Part shown: positions 1-6,776 of the stretch, piece by piece
Layout: each line of letters begins with the position of its first letter
Position numbering within the stretch: the first letter of the stretch is position 1
Origin: Pseudonocardia sp.
Lineage (GTDB): Bacteria > Actinomycetota > Actinomycetes > Mycobacteriales > Pseudonocardiaceae
Direction: 5' to 3'
Assembly: GCA_030147065.1 (NCBI GenBank)
Contig: JASLAP010000190.1
Coordinates: 1-12,042 of the forward strand
Length of the DNA stretch: 12,042 bases
The notes under the pieces: model-generated
What the model was told of the DNA's origin: nothing
Databases searched by the model: none
Seen by the model: the letters and a program-made list of their open reading frames with translations, nothing else
Position numbers and translations under genes: made by a program

Positions 1-590
1 TCGGCGAGCTGCTCGGCCACCACGTCGAGGTGCCGGCCGCGGGGCAGCCGCACGCTCTGCTGCAGCAGCGCGGTGCCGACCGCGGAGGCCTGCCCGCCGA
101 GCACCCGGTCCAGCAGGCCGACCCGGCCGTCGGCCGGGGAGGCCTCGTCGGAGAGCAGGCCCTCCAGCTCGGGCTCGCGGGCGAGCAGCCGGCCGAACCG
201 GAACAGCTCGTCCTCGACGTCGTCGAGGGTGCCGTCCTTCTCGGCCGGACCGAGCGTCGCCCGGCGGGCCAGCGTCTCGGCGGCGTCGATCAGGTCCAGC
301 GAGCGCGACCAGCGGGCCCGCACCAGGGCGCGGACCAGCTCCAGGGTGGGCTCGGCCAGCTTGCCGCCGAGCACCTGCTCGACGAGCCGGGCGCGGGCCT
401 GCTCCGGGGTGGACGGATCGCCCAGCACGCGGCGCAGCGGGCGCTCGGCGACCAGCAGCCGGACGAACGCGAACAGCTCGTCGCCGAGCCTGGCGAGGTC
501 CGCGGGACGCGCGGTGTCCACGTAGGCGTCCAGCCGGACGCTGACGTCGACCAGCGCCTCCCGGCTGGCCGCCTGCAGGACGACGGCCAT
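1..590 (-). CDS. atpH: ATP synthase F1 delta subunit, C-terminal part cut by window edge
   Basis: This is the delta subunit, which joins the F1 head to the peripheral stalk b subunits of the membrane ATP synthase. The frame stays open from the ATG at 590 to the window edge, giving 196 complete codons. Actinobacterial delta proteins are usually near 270 residues, so the C-terminal third lies outside. The protein begins MAVVLQAASREALVDVSVRL and is helical and Arg/Leu/Glu-rich, with two recognisably similar stretches (DELFAFVRLLVAERPLRRVL and DELFRFGRLLAREPELEGLL), as expected for the helical delta N-terminal domain. Its ATG shares one base with the atpF stop (TGATG), which implies translational coupling. 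The position after atpB-E-F and before the expected atpA outside the window supports the call. The gene is not fused to a b-type subunit as it is in Mycobacterium. Confidence 0.93.
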   Translation of the reverse strand, partial: MAVVLQAASREALVDVSVRLDAYVDTARPADLARLGDELFAFVRLLVAERPLRRVLGDPSTPEQARARLVEQVLGGKLAEPTLELVRALVRARWSRSLDLIDAAETLARRATLGPAEKDGTLDDVEDELFRFGRLLAREPELEGLLSDEASPADGRVGLLDRVLGGQASAVGTALLQQSVRLPRGRHLDVVAEQLA

Positions 591-1171
591 CAGCCCGCCC
601 CGCCGGCGGGGGCCGTGGCGCCGGTGCGGGTGCCGTCGCCGGACGCGGTCATGCCGTCCAGCTCGGCCAGGAAGGCGTCCACGGTGGCCGACCGGCGCTG
701 CTCGTCGGCCAGCGAGTCGCCGATCAGGCGCTCGGCCAGCTGCACCGAGAGCCCGCCGATCTCGCCGCGGAGCTGGCGGACGACCTGGTCGCGCTGCGCG
801 ACGATCTGCTCCTCGCCGCGGGCCCGGATGCGCGCGGCCTCCTCCTCGGCCTGGGCCCGCAACTCGGCCTTGATCTGCTGCCCCTCGGCCCGGGCGTCGT
901 CGCGGATGCGCGCGGCCTCCGCGCGCAGCCCCGCAAGCTGCTCCTCGTACTGCAGCTTGAGGCGGTCGGCCTGCTCCTGGGTCTCCGCGGCCCGCTTCAG
1001 ACCGCCCTCGATGGCATCGGTGCGCTCCGCGTACAGGGCCTCGAACCGGGGTACCGCGTACTTGTTCAACACCCAGAGCAGGATGCCGAAGGCGATGATG
1101 CCGACGATCAACTCGCCCCAGTACGGGAGGACCGGGAGCGGTTCCTCGGCGGCGAGGATCGATCTGTTCAC
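590..1171 (-). CDS. atpF: ATP synthase F0 subunit b
   Basis: This is the peripheral stalk subunit, 193 residues from the chosen GTG at 1171. The protein starts MNRSILAAEEPLPVLPYW. One membrane helix follows at about residues 18-36 (ELIVGIIAFGILLWVLNKY region), then a long Glu/Arg/Ala-rich amphipathic coiled coil from about 40 to 150, and a low-complexity Gly/Thr/Ala tail. That is the standard b-subunit layout. The frame is open upstream to a GTG at 1210, but the strong Shine-Dalgarno on the minus strand (GAAGGAAGGAA, complement of 1177-1187) is placed only for 1171, so I use that start. The stop overlaps the atpH ATG by one base. The 76-nt gap to atpE contains no gene. Confidence 0.95.
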   Translation of the reverse strand: MNRSILAAEEPLPVLPYWGELIVGIIAFGILLWVLNKYAVPRFEALYAERTDAIEGGLKRAAETQEQADRLKLQYEEQLAGLRAEAARIRDDARAEGQQIKAELRAQAEEEAARIRARGEEQIVAQRDQVVRQLRGEIGGLSVQLAERLIGDSLADEQRRSATVDAFLAELDGMTASGDGTRTGATAPAGGAG

Positions 1172-1247
1172 CGTTGTTCCTTCCTTCGGCGATCGTGCCC
1201 GCAGGAGCACGGAGCCGAGCGATTCGGTCGATCAGCTGGCAGCGGGC

Positions 1248-1505
1248 TCAGGCGGCAAAGGCGATGAAGAACACGACCAGCCCGATCAGGGCCAGCAGCT
1301 CGACGAGCACGAAGGTGGTCCAGGCGATGCCCATGAGCATGCCCCGGGCCTCCGGCTGGCGGGCGGTGCCGTTGATGACCGCGGCCCAGATCATGCCCAC
1401 GCCGATGGCCGCACCGATCGCGCTGGTGCCGTAGCCGATGGCGGCCAGACCCGGGTTCAGGTTGACGGCTTCGGCAGCCTGGGCGAGGACGATTTGCGTG
1501 TTCAC
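1248..1505 (-). CDS. atpE: ATP synthase F0 subunit c (rotor ring proteolipid)
   Basis: An 85-residue proteolipid that forms the proton-carrying c-ring. It has two membrane helices. The first is Gly/Ala-rich (residues about 18-44, including AIGAAIGVGM). A polar loop with the signature RQPE follows at 49-52. The second helix holds the proton-binding glutamate at about residue 69 (FVLVELLALIG). The start is the GTG at 1505, preceded by GGAAGGAA at the complement of 1514-1521, 8 nt upstream. An upstream ATG at 1523 would add six residues (MEGTPH) and has no placed ribosome site. The protein begins MNTQIVLAQAAEA, a slightly long N-terminus before helix 1 that I recall from Pseudonocardiaceae. The family is the target of bedaquiline in mycobacteria; sensitivity here cannot be judged from sequence alone. 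Confidence 0.97.
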   Translation of the reverse strand: MNTQIVLAQAAEAVNLNPGLAAIGYGTSAIGAAIGVGMIWAAVINGTARQPEARGMLMGIAWTTFVLVELLALIGLVVFFIAFAA

Positions 1506-1584
1506 GTGCGGTGTTCCTTCCATTGAGTCCGCCCGAGGAGCGGAGCGATCGAGCGAAGTCGGGCCGGCCCGCAGAGCCGGCGGA

Positions 1585-2355
1585 TCAGTGGTCCGACGAG
1601 ACCGCTGCGCCGATGTACACGGCGGCGAGCAGGGCGAAGACGTAGGCCTGGATGGTCATCACCAGCACCTCGAGGAAGGTGAAGGGGATGGCGAACAGGA
1701 AGGCGAACGGCGCGCCGATGATCAGCGGGCCACCCGAGAACAGCAGGAACTCACCACCCACGACCGCCAGCACCAGGATCAGGTGACCGGCGAACATCGC
1801 CGCGAACACACGCAGGGCGAGCGAGATGGGCTGGAAGACGAACTTGGTGAACAGTTCGATGAAGATGATCAGCGGCGCGATGAACGTGGGCACGTCGGGC
1901 GGCAGCGCGGCGTGCTTGATGTACCCGAAGAACCCGTGCTTCTTGAACCCGGCGTAGTGGTAGAAGACGTAGACGAACAGCGCCAGCGCGATCGGGAAGC
2001 CGATCCGCGACATCGTCGGGAACTGGAAGAACGGGATGATCCCGAACAGGTTGTTGACCAGCACGAAGCTGAACAGGGCCAGCACCAGCGGGACGTACTT
2101 GCGGAACTCCGGGCCGATCTGCTCACGCGCCATGGTGTTGCGGGCCAGGCCGTAGATGGACTCCGCGGCGAACTGCGTGCGGCCCGGCACCATCGACATC
2201 CGCCGGGTGACCACCAGGAAACCGACCATCACGATGATCGCCGCCAGCACGGCCTGCACGATCGGCTTGGTGACCTCGCCGAAGATCGGCGGGTAGATGA
2301 AGGTGCTGACGCCCGGCGGCGTGAACTCCTCTGCTGCCAGCACGAACTCGCCCAA
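1585..2355 (-). CDS. atpB: ATP synthase F0 subunit a
   Basis: This is the stator a subunit, which provides the proton half-channels beside the c-ring. It is 256 residues long if read from TTG at 2355. Several hydrophobic helices are visible. Diagnostic motifs are LVNNLFGIIPF, the essential arginine in SLALRVFAAMFAGHLI (about residue 182), and the last-helix Glu/Gln pair in FLEVLVMTIQAYVFALL (about 229 and 236). The N-terminus reads (M)GEFVLAAEEFTPPGVSTF. The frame runs upstream to 2427, but that extension is basic, unlike the family, and has no ribosome site. GGAAGGAT sits 5 nt before the TTG. The gene is first of atpB-E-F-H and follows a probable promoter and long leader. Confidence 0.96.
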   Translation of the reverse strand: MGEFVLAAEEFTPPGVSTFIYPPIFGEVTKPIVQAVLAAIIVMVGFLVVTRRMSMVPGRTQFAAESIYGLARNTMAREQIGPEFRKYVPLVLALFSFVLVNNLFGIIPFFQFPTMSRIGFPIALALFVYVFYHYAGFKKHGFFGYIKHAALPPDVPTFIAPLIIFIELFTKFVFQPISLALRVFAAMFAGHLILVLAVVGGEFLLFSGGPLIIGAPFAFLFAIPFTFLEVLVMTIQAYVFALLAAVYIGAAVSSDH

Positions 2356-2480
2356 GGGGGATCCTTCCGGTGCTCCCGGCCGCGTCTCGCGTCGGCCCGG
2401 AGGTCGCCATACGTGTCTGTACCGCACTCGGGGGCTGCCCGAGGGTCACATCCTCCGGTGCCGGCACCGGGCTCTGCTCA
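2356..2480 (-). promoter_or_regulatory. Structured 5' leader of the atpBEFH transcript
   Basis: About 125 nt of untranslated leader if transcription begins near 2480. It holds a perfect 16-nt palindrome CCGGTGCCGGCACCGG at 2455-2470 and a 6-bp hairpin CTCGGG/CCCGAG at 2427-2443. I see no convincing short leader gene: a GGAGG is followed directly by ATGTGA with no spacing. I do not recognise any known riboswitch class. The leader role is inferred from the promoter-like sequence upstream. Confidence 0.4.
2361..2368 (-). promoter_or_regulatory. Shine-Dalgarno site that fixes the TTG start of atpB
   Basis: On the minus strand GGAAGGAT lies 5 nt before TTG (2355-2353). The same GGAAGGA core precedes the GTG starts of atpE (1514-1521) and atpF (1177-1187). 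The match across three neighbours is why I choose these non-ATG starts over longer alternatives. Confidence 0.8.
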
Positions 2481-2488
2481 CTGCTCGG

Positions 2489-2497
2489 ACATTATCA
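2489..2497 (-). promoter_or_regulatory. Probable extended -10 promoter for atpBEFH
   Basis: The minus strand reads TGATAATGT, which fits an extended -10 (TG-N-TAATGT). It is the most AT-rich point in a very GC-rich gap between the AtpI-like gene and atpB. No good -35 hexamer is visible about 17 nt upstream, which is common for actinobacterial extended -10 promoters. The predicted transcription start is near 2480. This is inference; no expression data are available. Confidence 0.4.
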
Positions 2498-2565
2498 GCC
2501 GATCCGAGCCCGCTCGGCCCTACCCCGCGGGTAACCTGCGGCTTCGCCGCTGGTGTCGATCACGA

Positions 2566-2623
2566 CCGGGGGCCGGATCCGGCACCCGGACCGGGTGGTC
2601 GACCGGCCGCCGCGGATCCGCGG
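2566..2623 (-). terminator. Tandem GC-rich hairpins after the AtpI-like gene
   Basis: Two strong dyads lie 21 nt or more beyond the atpI stop at 2644. The first, 2610-2623, is the perfect palindrome CCGCGGATCCGCGG. The second, 2566-2589, is a 24-nt near-palindrome centred on GCCGGATCCGGC with one mismatched pair. No U-run follows, as is usual for actinobacterial hairpin terminators. They would separate the glyA-wecA-atpI unit from the atp promoter downstream. They could instead be protein binding sites. Confidence 0.45.
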
Positions 2624-2643
2624 ACACCTCGCAAATCCGACGT

Positions 2644-3138
2644 TCAGGACGAGTAACCGCTGGTAGCGGACGGATCGACGGCCCTGTCCAGCTCGAGTGC
2701 GGGCGACCGGAACCGGTAACCGGCCCACCCCTCGGCGCCGGCCACTGTGATGAGCACGACCAGCAGGCTCACCGCGAGTGACATCCTGTGCACTCCGGGC
2801 AGCAGGTCGGCCAGCCACAGGGCCACCAGTAGCATGATCATCTTCTGCACGAACCCGCCGATTGAGGCGACCATCACAGCCCGTGGCTCGCGGTCCGCGG
2901 TGCGGTGCATCAGCCACAGCGTGAACAGGGCCGAGCCGATCCCGAGGACGACCCCGAGCAGGCCGCTGAGCAGGCCGGGGACCCCGGCGACCCACCAGGA
3001 CCCGAGCACCGCGGCGACGCCGGCCACGGGGCCGGCGATCCAGACCCCCCGCCGCATGGCCGCGGCCTGCCCGCGCAGGGTCCGCTCCGCCCGGGGAGCC
3101 GCTGCTGCGCCGCTGGTCATGAGCCCGACAGTACCCAC
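2644..3138 (-). CDS. atpI: AtpI-like small membrane protein upstream of the atp genes
   Basis: A 164-residue protein with four predicted membrane helices (about 31-50, 54-77, 88-110 and 119-140) and short charged loops. AtpI proteins sit just before atpB in many bacteria and are thought to help assemble the c-ring or supply Mg2+. The primary sequence is poorly conserved, so the call rests on position, size and topology. The start is GTG at 3138, 3 nt after the wecA stop and preceded by GGCGGGAAC. An ATG at 3120, six codons in, is an equally possible start. The tail after about 145 is hydrophilic. The gene belongs to the glyA-wecA-atpI unit and is separated from atpB by 288 nt with hairpins and a probable promoter. 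Confidence 0.72.
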   Translation of the reverse strand: MGTVGLMTSGAAAAPRAERTLRGQAAAMRRGVWIAGPVAGVAAVLGSWWVAGVPGLLSGLLGVVLGIGSALFTLWLMHRTADREPRAVMVASIGGFVQKMIMLLVALWLADLLPGVHRMSLAVSLLVVLITVAGAEGWAGYRFRSPALELDRAVDPSATSGYSS

Positions 3139-3141
3139 GGC

Positions 3142-4353
3142 TCAGTTCCCGCCGCCCGGCGCGCCGGGCAGCGGGCGCCCGGCCCGCCGGCCCGCCGAGC
3201 GCCGGCGCTCCCGCGGCACCGCCGAGGCGATCACCGCGACCAGCAGGCCCAGCCCGGTCGTCCAGGCCACCACGGCCAGGTCGTCGATCAGGGCCAGGGC
3301 GACCGCGCCGAACGCCAGCACCGCGGCCCACAGGTAGATCAGCAGCACGGCCCGCCGGTGGCTGTGGCCGATCTCCAGCATCCGGTGGTGCAGGTGCATC
3401 TTGTCCGGGGTGAACGGGCTCATCCCGTTGCGGGTGCGCCGCACGACCGCCAGCAGCAGGTCCAACAGCGGCACGAACAGCACCGCGGCCAGCACGACCA
3501 GCGGCGCGAACAGCGCCAGCACGTCGCTGCCGTCGGCGCCGGTGATCGAGATCCGGGCGGACGCTGTGGTGGTGGAGGCGGCCAGCAGCAGCCCGATCAG
3601 CATCGAGCCGGAGTCGCCCATGAAGATCCGGGCGGGGTTGAAGTTGTGCGGCAGGAAGCCCAGGCACGCACCGGCCAGCACGACCGCGATCAGTGCGGGC
3701 GAGTACGCCGTCGGGTCGTTGCCCACCCGGCTGATCAGCCCGATCGCGAACAGCCCGATGGCCGTCGCGGCGATCGCGCCGATCCCGGCGGCCAGCCCGT
3801 CCAGCCCGTCGACGAAGTTCATCGCGTTGACCAGCGCCACCGTGAGCAGCACCGTGAGCAGCACGCTCTGGTCCGGGCCGAGGATCAGCAGCGACCCGGA
3901 GATGCCGCTGCCGCCGCCGCCCCACGGCACGTAGAAGACCGACAGCTGCACCCCGAATATGATCAGCACCCCGGCCGCGGTGGTCTGCCCGGCGAACTTG
4001 GTCAGCGCGTCCAGGTCGTACTTGTCGTCCAGCGCCCCGACCCCGACCAGCAGGATCGCCGCGGCCATCACCCCGAGCACCTCGAAGGAGTCGAAGGCCA
4101 GCCGCAGCGCGGGCAACTGGTAGGCCATGCCGACGCCGGCCAGCACGCCGGCCAGCATGGCCACCCCGCCCCACCGCGGGGTCGGGGTGACGTGCACGTC
4201 GCGGTTGCGCGGCCAGGCCACCGCGCCCAGCCGCAGGGCCAGCACCCGCACCGGCCCGACCAGCAGGAAGGTGATCACGGCCGCGGTGAACCCGGCGAGC
4301 AGGTACTCCCGGAACGGGAGGATCAACTCGGTGCTGATCTGGGCCGTGGTCAC
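3142..4353 (-). CDS. wecA: WecA/Rfe-type polyprenyl-phosphate GlcNAc-1-phosphate transferase
   Basis: This integral membrane enzyme of the MraY/WecA family transfers a sugar-1-phosphate, probably GlcNAc-1-phosphate from UDP-GlcNAc, to polyprenyl phosphate on the inner face of the membrane. In actinomycetes the product feeds arabinogalactan linker synthesis. The 403 residues hold about eleven hydrophobic helices and the family motifs in order: the DD pair at 109-110 (GALDDKYDLD), NAMNFVDGLDG at 176-186, HNFNPARIFMGDSGS at 236-250 and the C-terminal HLHHRMLEIGHSHRR at 320-334. The last motif separates WecA-like from MraY-like members. The tail from 381 is Arg/Gly-rich. The start is GTG at 4353, 13 nt after glyA with only a weak ribosome site. 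The next gene begins 3 nt after its stop. The sugar specificity is inferred. Confidence 0.92.
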   Translation of the reverse strand: MTTAQISTELILPFREYLLAGFTAAVITFLLVGPVRVLALRLGAVAWPRNRDVHVTPTPRWGGVAMLAGVLAGVGMAYQLPALRLAFDSFEVLGVMAAAILLVGVGALDDKYDLDALTKFAGQTTAAGVLIIFGVQLSVFYVPWGGGGSGISGSLLILGPDQSVLLTVLLTVALVNAMNFVDGLDGLAAGIGAIAATAIGLFAIGLISRVGNDPTAYSPALIAVVLAGACLGFLPHNFNPARIFMGDSGSMLIGLLLAASTTTASARISITGADGSDVLALFAPLVVLAAVLFVPLLDLLLAVVRRTRNGMSPFTPDKMHLHHRMLEIGHSHRRAVLLIYLWAAVLAFGAVALALIDDLAVVAWTTGLGLLVAVIASAVPRERRRSAGRRAGRPLPGAPGGGN

Positions 4354-4366
4354 CGGCGGCGCGCGG

Positions 4367-5647
4367 TCAGGGCCGCGGGTACGCCGGGAAGCGCTCGACC
4401 AGCGCGGTGACCGACCCGGCCACCTCGGCCAGCTCCGCGTCGCCCGTCGGGGTGCCGTGCTCGGCCTTGACCGCGCGCGCCAGCAGCGTGCCGACCTCGG
4501 CCATCTCGGACTCGGTCATGCCCTGGGTGGTGCTGGCGGGCGAGCCGACCCGCAGCCCGGACGGGCGCATCGGCGGCGCCGGGTCGTAGGGGATGGAGTT
4601 CTTGTTCAGGGTGATCCGGGCCGCGTCGCAGCGGGTCTCGGCCTCGTCCCCGGTGACCCCGATCGGCCGCAGGTCGAGCAGCGCCAGGTGGGTGTCGGTG
4701 CCGCCGGACACCGCCCGCATGCCCTCCGCCTCCAGGCTCTTGGTCAGCGCCTGGGCGTTCGCGACGACCTGCGCGGCGTAGACCCGGAACTCCGGCTGGG
4801 CCGCCTCGCGCATGGCGACGGCCTTGGCCGCGACGGCGTGCATCAGCGGGCCGCCCTGGGAGAACGGGAAGACCGCCTTGTCGATGGCCTTGGCGTGCTC
4901 CCCGCGGGCCAGGATCATGCCGCCGCGCGGGCCGCGCAGCACCTTGTGCGTGGTCGCGGTGACGACGTCGGCGAACGGCACCGGCGACGGGATCGCCTTG
5001 CCGGCGACCAGGCCGATGAAGTGCGCGGCGTCGACCATCAGGATGGCGCCGACCTCGTCGGCGATCTCCCGGAAGGCCGCGAAGTCGATCAGCCGCGGGT
5101 ACGCGGTGGCCCCGGCGATGATCATCTTGGGCCGGTGCTCGCGGGCCAGGTCGCGGACCTGGTCGTAGTCGATCAGCTCGGTGTCCTGGCCGACGGTGTA
5201 GGACACCGCGTTGAACCACTTGCCGGAGAAGCTGACCTTGCTGCCGTGGGTGAGGTGCCCGCCCTGCTTGAGGTCCATCGCCAGCACGGTGTCGCCGGGC
5301 TGGGTGAACGCGGCGTAGACGGCGAAGTTGGCCTGCGCCCCGGAGTGCGGCTGCAGGTTCGCGTGCTCGGCGCCGAACAGCTCCGTGGTCCGCGCGATGC
5401 CGATCTCCTCGGCGCGGTCGACCACCTGGCAGCCGCCGTAGTAGCGGCGCCCGGGGTAGCCCTCGGCGTACTTGTTGGACAGCGTGGACCCCAGCGCGGC
5501 CAGCACCGCCGGGCTGGTGAGGTTCTCGCTGGCGATCAGCTGGAGGCCGCCGCGCAGGCGGTCCAGCTCGTCGAGCACCACGTCCGCGATCTCCGGATCC
5601 TGGTGCTGCAGCGCGTCGAAGTCCGGGCCCCAGAACGGTGTCGTCAC
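4367..5647 (-). CDS. glyA: Serine hydroxymethyltransferase (GlyA2-like subtype)
   Basis: A 426-residue cytosolic PLP enzyme that interconverts serine and glycine and charges tetrahydrofolate with a one-carbon unit. Visible landmarks are [10 protein letters not shown] (33-42), [15 protein letters not shown] (58-72), PHSGAQAN (100-107), the PLP-contact aspartate in [12 protein letters not shown] (Asp 206) and the Schiff-base lysine in [12 protein letters not shown] (Lys 235). Compared with typical GlyA, the segment VDMAHFAGL is changed to VDAAHFIGL and the residue after the lysine is Val, not Thr. I recall this pattern from a second actinobacterial glyA placed beside the atp genes, so a more typical paralogue may exist elsewhere. 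The start is GTG at 5647; the ribosome site is weak. The gene heads the glyA-wecA-atpI unit, divergent from tetR. Confidence 0.95.
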   Translation of the reverse strand: MTTPFWGPDFDALQHQDPEIADVVLDELDRLRGGLQLIASENLTSPAVLAALGSTLSNKYAEGYPGRRYYGGCQVVDRAEEIGIARTTELFGAEHANLQPHSGAQANFAVYAAFTQPGDTVLAMDLKQGGHLTHGSKVSFSGKWFNAVSYTVGQDTELIDYDQVRDLAREHRPKMIIAGATAYPRLIDFAAFREIADEVGAILMVDAAHFIGLVAGKAIPSPVPFADVVTATTHKVLRGPRGGMILARGEHAKAIDKAVFPFSQGGPLMHAVAAKAVAMREAAQPEFRVYAAQVVANAQALTKSLEAEGMRAVSGGTDTHLALLDLRPIGVTGDEAETRCDAARITLNKNSIPYDPAPPMRPSGLRVGSPASTTQGMTESEMAEVGTLLARAVKAEHGTPTGDAELAEVAGSVTALVERFPAYPRP

Positions 5648-5749
5648 GCTGGCCCACGGTACTCGCGCTGGTCCACGCCCCGCTGAACGACCCTCAGATC
5701 ATCGCTCTCTTATGTTGCCGGTGCTCTGCAGCCGTGCGACAGTGGCCCC
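5648..5749. promoter_or_regulatory. Divergent promoter region between glyA and tetR
   Basis: This 102-bp gap separates two start codons facing away from each other, so it must hold promoters for both genes. The most AT-rich part is around 5698-5716. On the plus strand TATGTT at 5711-5716 could be a -10 for tetR, but no convincing -35 is visible. I could not find a clear inverted repeat that would mark a TetR operator. The tetR start has no Shine-Dalgarno. Confidence 0.35.
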
Positions 5750-6427
5750 ATGACCGCCGCTGGAACCCGCGCCCGGGTGCGCGCCGAGCTGACCCGCGAG
5801 ATCGCCGACGTCGCCCGCCGGCACCTGGCCTCGGCCGGGGCCGCCGCGCTGTCGCTGCGCGCCGTGGCCCGCGAGCTGGGCATGGCCTCCTCGGCCGTGT
5901 ACCGCTACTTCCCGAGCCGCGACGACTTGCTCACCGCGCTCATCGTGGACGCCTACGACGCCCTCGGCGAGTCCGTCGAGCGGGCCGAGGCCGCCGCCCC
6001 GCGCGACGACCTGCGGGCCCGCTGGCACGCCGGCTGCACCGCGGCCCGGGAGTGGGCGCTCGGGCACCCGCACGAGTACGCCCTGCTCTACGGCTCGCCG
6101 GTGCCCGGCTACGCGGCCCCGGAGACGACCATCGCGCCCGCCGCCCGGGTCGCGCTGGTGCTGTGCCGGGTGCTGGCCGACGGCGTCGAGGCCGGGACCG
6201 TCGCCGTCGACGGGCCGGACCCCGGCGCCCTCGTCCCCGGCCTCCCCGACGACCTCGGCCTGCCGCCGGCCCTCGCCGCTCGCGCGGTGCTGGTCTGGAG
6301 CAGCCTCTACGGCGCGATCAGCTTCGAGCTGTTCGGCCACACCCACAACGTCGTCACCGATCACGCCGCCTTCTTCACCGGCGTCGTCGACCACCTCGCC
6401 GACCTCGTCGGGCTCCCGGTCGCGTAG
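5750..6427 (+). CDS. TetR-family regulator with WHG-type C-terminal domain
   Basis: A 225-residue cytosolic repressor-type protein and the only intact plus-strand gene. The N-terminal helix-turn-helix covers about 14-60 (LSLRAVARELGMASSAVYRYFPSRDDLL is the family core, shown here as LRAVARELGM then SAVYRYFPSRDDLL). The C-terminal ligand domain has the features of the WHG subgroup: RWHAGC at 91-96 and YALLYGSPVPGYAAP at 110-124. The gene diverges from glyA by 102 bp and converges on a degraded minus-strand gene. Its ligand and targets cannot be told from sequence; self-regulation or control of glyA are the only local options. It interrupts a gene order that is otherwise conserved, where I recall a low-molecular-weight tyrosine phosphatase gene in Streptomyces. 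Base composition matches the neighbours. Confidence 0.9.
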   Translation: MTAAGTRARVRAELTREIADVARRHLASAGAAALSLRAVARELGMASSAVYRYFPSRDDLLTALIVDAYDALGESVERAEAAAPRDDLRARWHAGCTAAREWALGHPHEYALLYGSPVPGYAAPETTIAPAARVALVLCRVLADGVEAGTVAVDGPDPGALVPGLPDDLGLPPALAARAVLVWSSLYGAISFELFGHTHNVVTDHAAFFTGVVDHLADLVGLPVA

Positions 6428-6450
6428 CGCCGAACGGGACGTCAGGGCTG
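6428..6450. repeat. Left copy of a 23-bp direct repeat flanking the pseudogene
   Basis: Begins right after the tetR stop. It matches 6754-6776 at 22 of 23 bases and shares the exact core CGGGACGTCAGGGCTG (6435-6450 and 6761-6776). An inverted copy of the first 11 core bases lies at 6798-6808. It lies where the recognisable pseudogene homology ends. Confidence 0.8.
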
Positions 6451-6722
6451 CCGGGACGAACCCGCCGACGGCCGCGAGCGCGTCGACCGCGACCACCGCC
6501 TCGACCAGGTCCAGCCGCCGGCCCAGGTCCCAGGCCGTGCGCAGCGGCGCGGTGACCGGGCAACCGGCCGTCACGCAGCGGTCCGGCCGCGAGGTAGACG
6601 TCCGGGAAGATCCGGACGTAGCGGGGCCCGCGCAGCTGCGCCCTCGTCACGAGGCCGCGGGCGACCGCCGCACTCCCCCGGAACGGCCCCGCGATCACGC
6701 CGGCAGCGTGCCCGCACCGCAC
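6443..6722 (-). pseudogene. Decayed AbiEi-like/DUF559-family gene remnant
   Basis: Two minus-strand fragments in different frames together resemble an actinobacterial family with an AbiEi-like N-terminal winged helix and a DUF559 endonuclease-like C-terminus. Fragment 1 (about 6722-6582) reads GPFRGSAAVARGLVTRAQL, then RGPRYVRIFPDVYLAAG, the typical family N-terminus. Fragment 2 (about 6574-6443) reads CPVTAPLRTAWDLGRRLDL, then VEAVVAVDALAAVGGFVPAA, typical of the middle of the protein. Roughly 60 residues expected between them are missing and the frame shifts, and nothing of the C-terminal nuclease part remains before tetR ends at 6427. Candidate starts are GTG at 6722 or GTG at 6698. I recognise the family from memory only; a protein search would settle it. 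Together with the repeats around it, this explains the 385-bp stretch between tetR and tsaC. Confidence 0.68.
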
Positions 6723-6753
6723 CCCTCGCCGAGCCCGTTCCGCCGAACTCGCC

Positions 6754-6776
6754 CGCCGAGCGGGACGTCAGGGCTG
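6754..6776. repeat. Right copy of the 23-bp direct repeat
   Basis: This copy differs from 6428-6450 at one base. Its core is also the left arm of the inverted repeat with 6798-6808. The two direct copies are 326 bp apart and bracket the pseudogene. Confidence 0.8.

Noticed and set aside
30..1526. A plus-strand open frame of about 500 codons opposite atpH-atpF-atpE.
   Set aside because: It is the antisense shadow of high-GC genes. Its product is low-complexity Arg/Gly/Gln-rich with no family features, and three well-recognised genes occupy the other strand.
1506..1584. The atpB-atpE gap contains GCCCGA...TCGGGC (1531-1564), considered as a terminator.
   Set aside because: The stem is only 6 bp with a 22-nt loop, and ending transcription here would separate atpE from its own operon.
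2356..2427. Longer atpB start at 2427 adding 24 residues.
   Set aside because: The extension is basic and unlike the family N-terminus, and the strong GGAAGGAT site is placed for TTG at 2355.
2440..2470. A short leader peptide or start-stop element (GGAGG followed by ATGTGA) before atpB.
   Set aside because: There is no spacing between the ribosome site and the ATG, and no codon content between start and stop.
2905..5686. Long plus-strand open frames opposite atpI, wecA and glyA, and long alternative minus-strand frames in the same interval.
   Set aside because: Their compositions (His/Gln/Arg/Asp- or Arg/Gly/Ala-rich) are frame-shifted readings of the real genes, whose motifs are complete and in order.
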